The notes under the pieces are model-generated. The model searched no databases. It worked only from the letters and a program-made list of their open reading frames with translations, and was not told the DNA's origin. Below are positions 23,332-23,471 of a stretch of DNA of 23,471 bases, piece by piece. The stretch comes from Candidatus Margulisiibacteriota bacterium (lineage in GTDB: Bacteria; Margulisbacteria; Termititenacia; Termititenacales; Termititenacaceae), in the NCBI GenBank assembly GCA_031279305.1, contig JAITIS010000036.1, forward strand, positions 1 to 23,471, read 5' to 3'. Every line of letters starts with the position of its first letter. The stretch's first letter is position 1. Both the position numbers and the translations under genes were made by a program.

Positions 23332-23471
23332 AGCGCGGCCAGTCCTATCTGGAGCTGGTCATCACGCTGGGACTCTTCGCCGTCGCGCTTGGCGCGTTCT
23401 TCGTCTGGCAGCGGGGCTACACGCGGCAGGTCGGCGGCATAAAAAATTATTACCGCGGCAGGCAGGCCGTG
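23328..23471 (+). CDS. second pilin-like protein, truncated by the window edge
   Basis: Only the first 48 codons are present. I choose GTG 23328, which overlaps the preceding stop as GTGA and gives leader MKRG; an in-frame ATG at 23316 would add four residues. The sequence MKRGQSYLELVITLGLF has a Gly followed by a hydrophobic helix with Glu at mature position 5 (Q-S-Y-L-E), so it looks like a prepilin whose position 1 is Gln rather than Phe. It continues the pseudopilin cluster. The gene runs off the window, so class and length are unknown. Confidence 0.75.
   Translation, partial: MKRGQSYLELVITLGLFAVALGAFFVWQRGYTRQVGGIKNYYRGRQAV

Noticed and set aside
1..23471. CRISPR array, insertion sequence, prophage or integrated element
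   Set aside because: No regularly spaced repeats, transposase or integrase motifs or flanking direct repeats were seen; the tRNA-Gly gene shows no duplicated 3' end in the window.

Overview
The window is a gene-dense, moderately GC-rich bacterial chromosome segment with short gaps, many 1-4 bp start/stop overlaps, AAGGAG-type ribosome binding sites and frequent GTG starts. I see no phage, transposase, CRISPR array or rRNA. The content is mostly housekeeping: GatCAB amidotransferase, HisI/HisE, PGK, LspA, serine synthesis, HtpG, YgiQ and the start of a pilin/pseudopilin cluster. GatCAB points to tRNA-dependent Gln and/or Asn synthesis, and the prepilin peptidase and pseudopilins to a type IV pilus or type II secretion-like machine. 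The organism cannot be named from this. The oddities (an enzyme I homologue with a foreign N-terminus, a PGK with an insertion, several orphans) would fit a poorly sampled phylum, but that is inference.

Layout. (1) 24-99, minus: tRNA-Gly(CCC), divergent from (2) 278-2800, plus: a PTS enzyme I-like protein with a long unrecognised N-terminus. (3) 6964 to 2811, minus: htpG, an orphan helical protein and a dihydrolipoamide dehydrogenase-like enzyme, nearly fused end to end. (4) 8167-7088, minus: a HIT/GalT-like protein, divergent across only 26 bp from (5) ygiQ and a small orphan, 8194-10298, plus. (6) 16573 to 10326, minus: an eight-gene unit hisI-hisE-TPR-GerMN-gatC-gatA-gatB-aldo/keto reductase. 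(7) 16711-17079, plus: an NlpE-like envelope protein divergent from hisI. (8) 17188-19203, plus: pgk, a small membrane protein and lspA. (9) 19204-19430: a highly structured gap. (10) 19431 to the window edge, plus: class V aminotransferase, serA, prepilin peptidase and two pilin-like proteins.

How genes connect. PGK supplies or consumes 3-phosphoglycerate, the SerA substrate, and the adjacent class V aminotransferase is placed to carry out the next step of serine synthesis. The prepilin peptidase would process the two pilin-like proteins encoded after it. HisI and HisE catalyse two consecutive early histidine steps, but no other his gene is in view. The least explained parts are the enzyme I-like protein, the htpG-orphan-lpd unit, the HIT-like protein and the 227-bp structured gap upstream of the serine genes.
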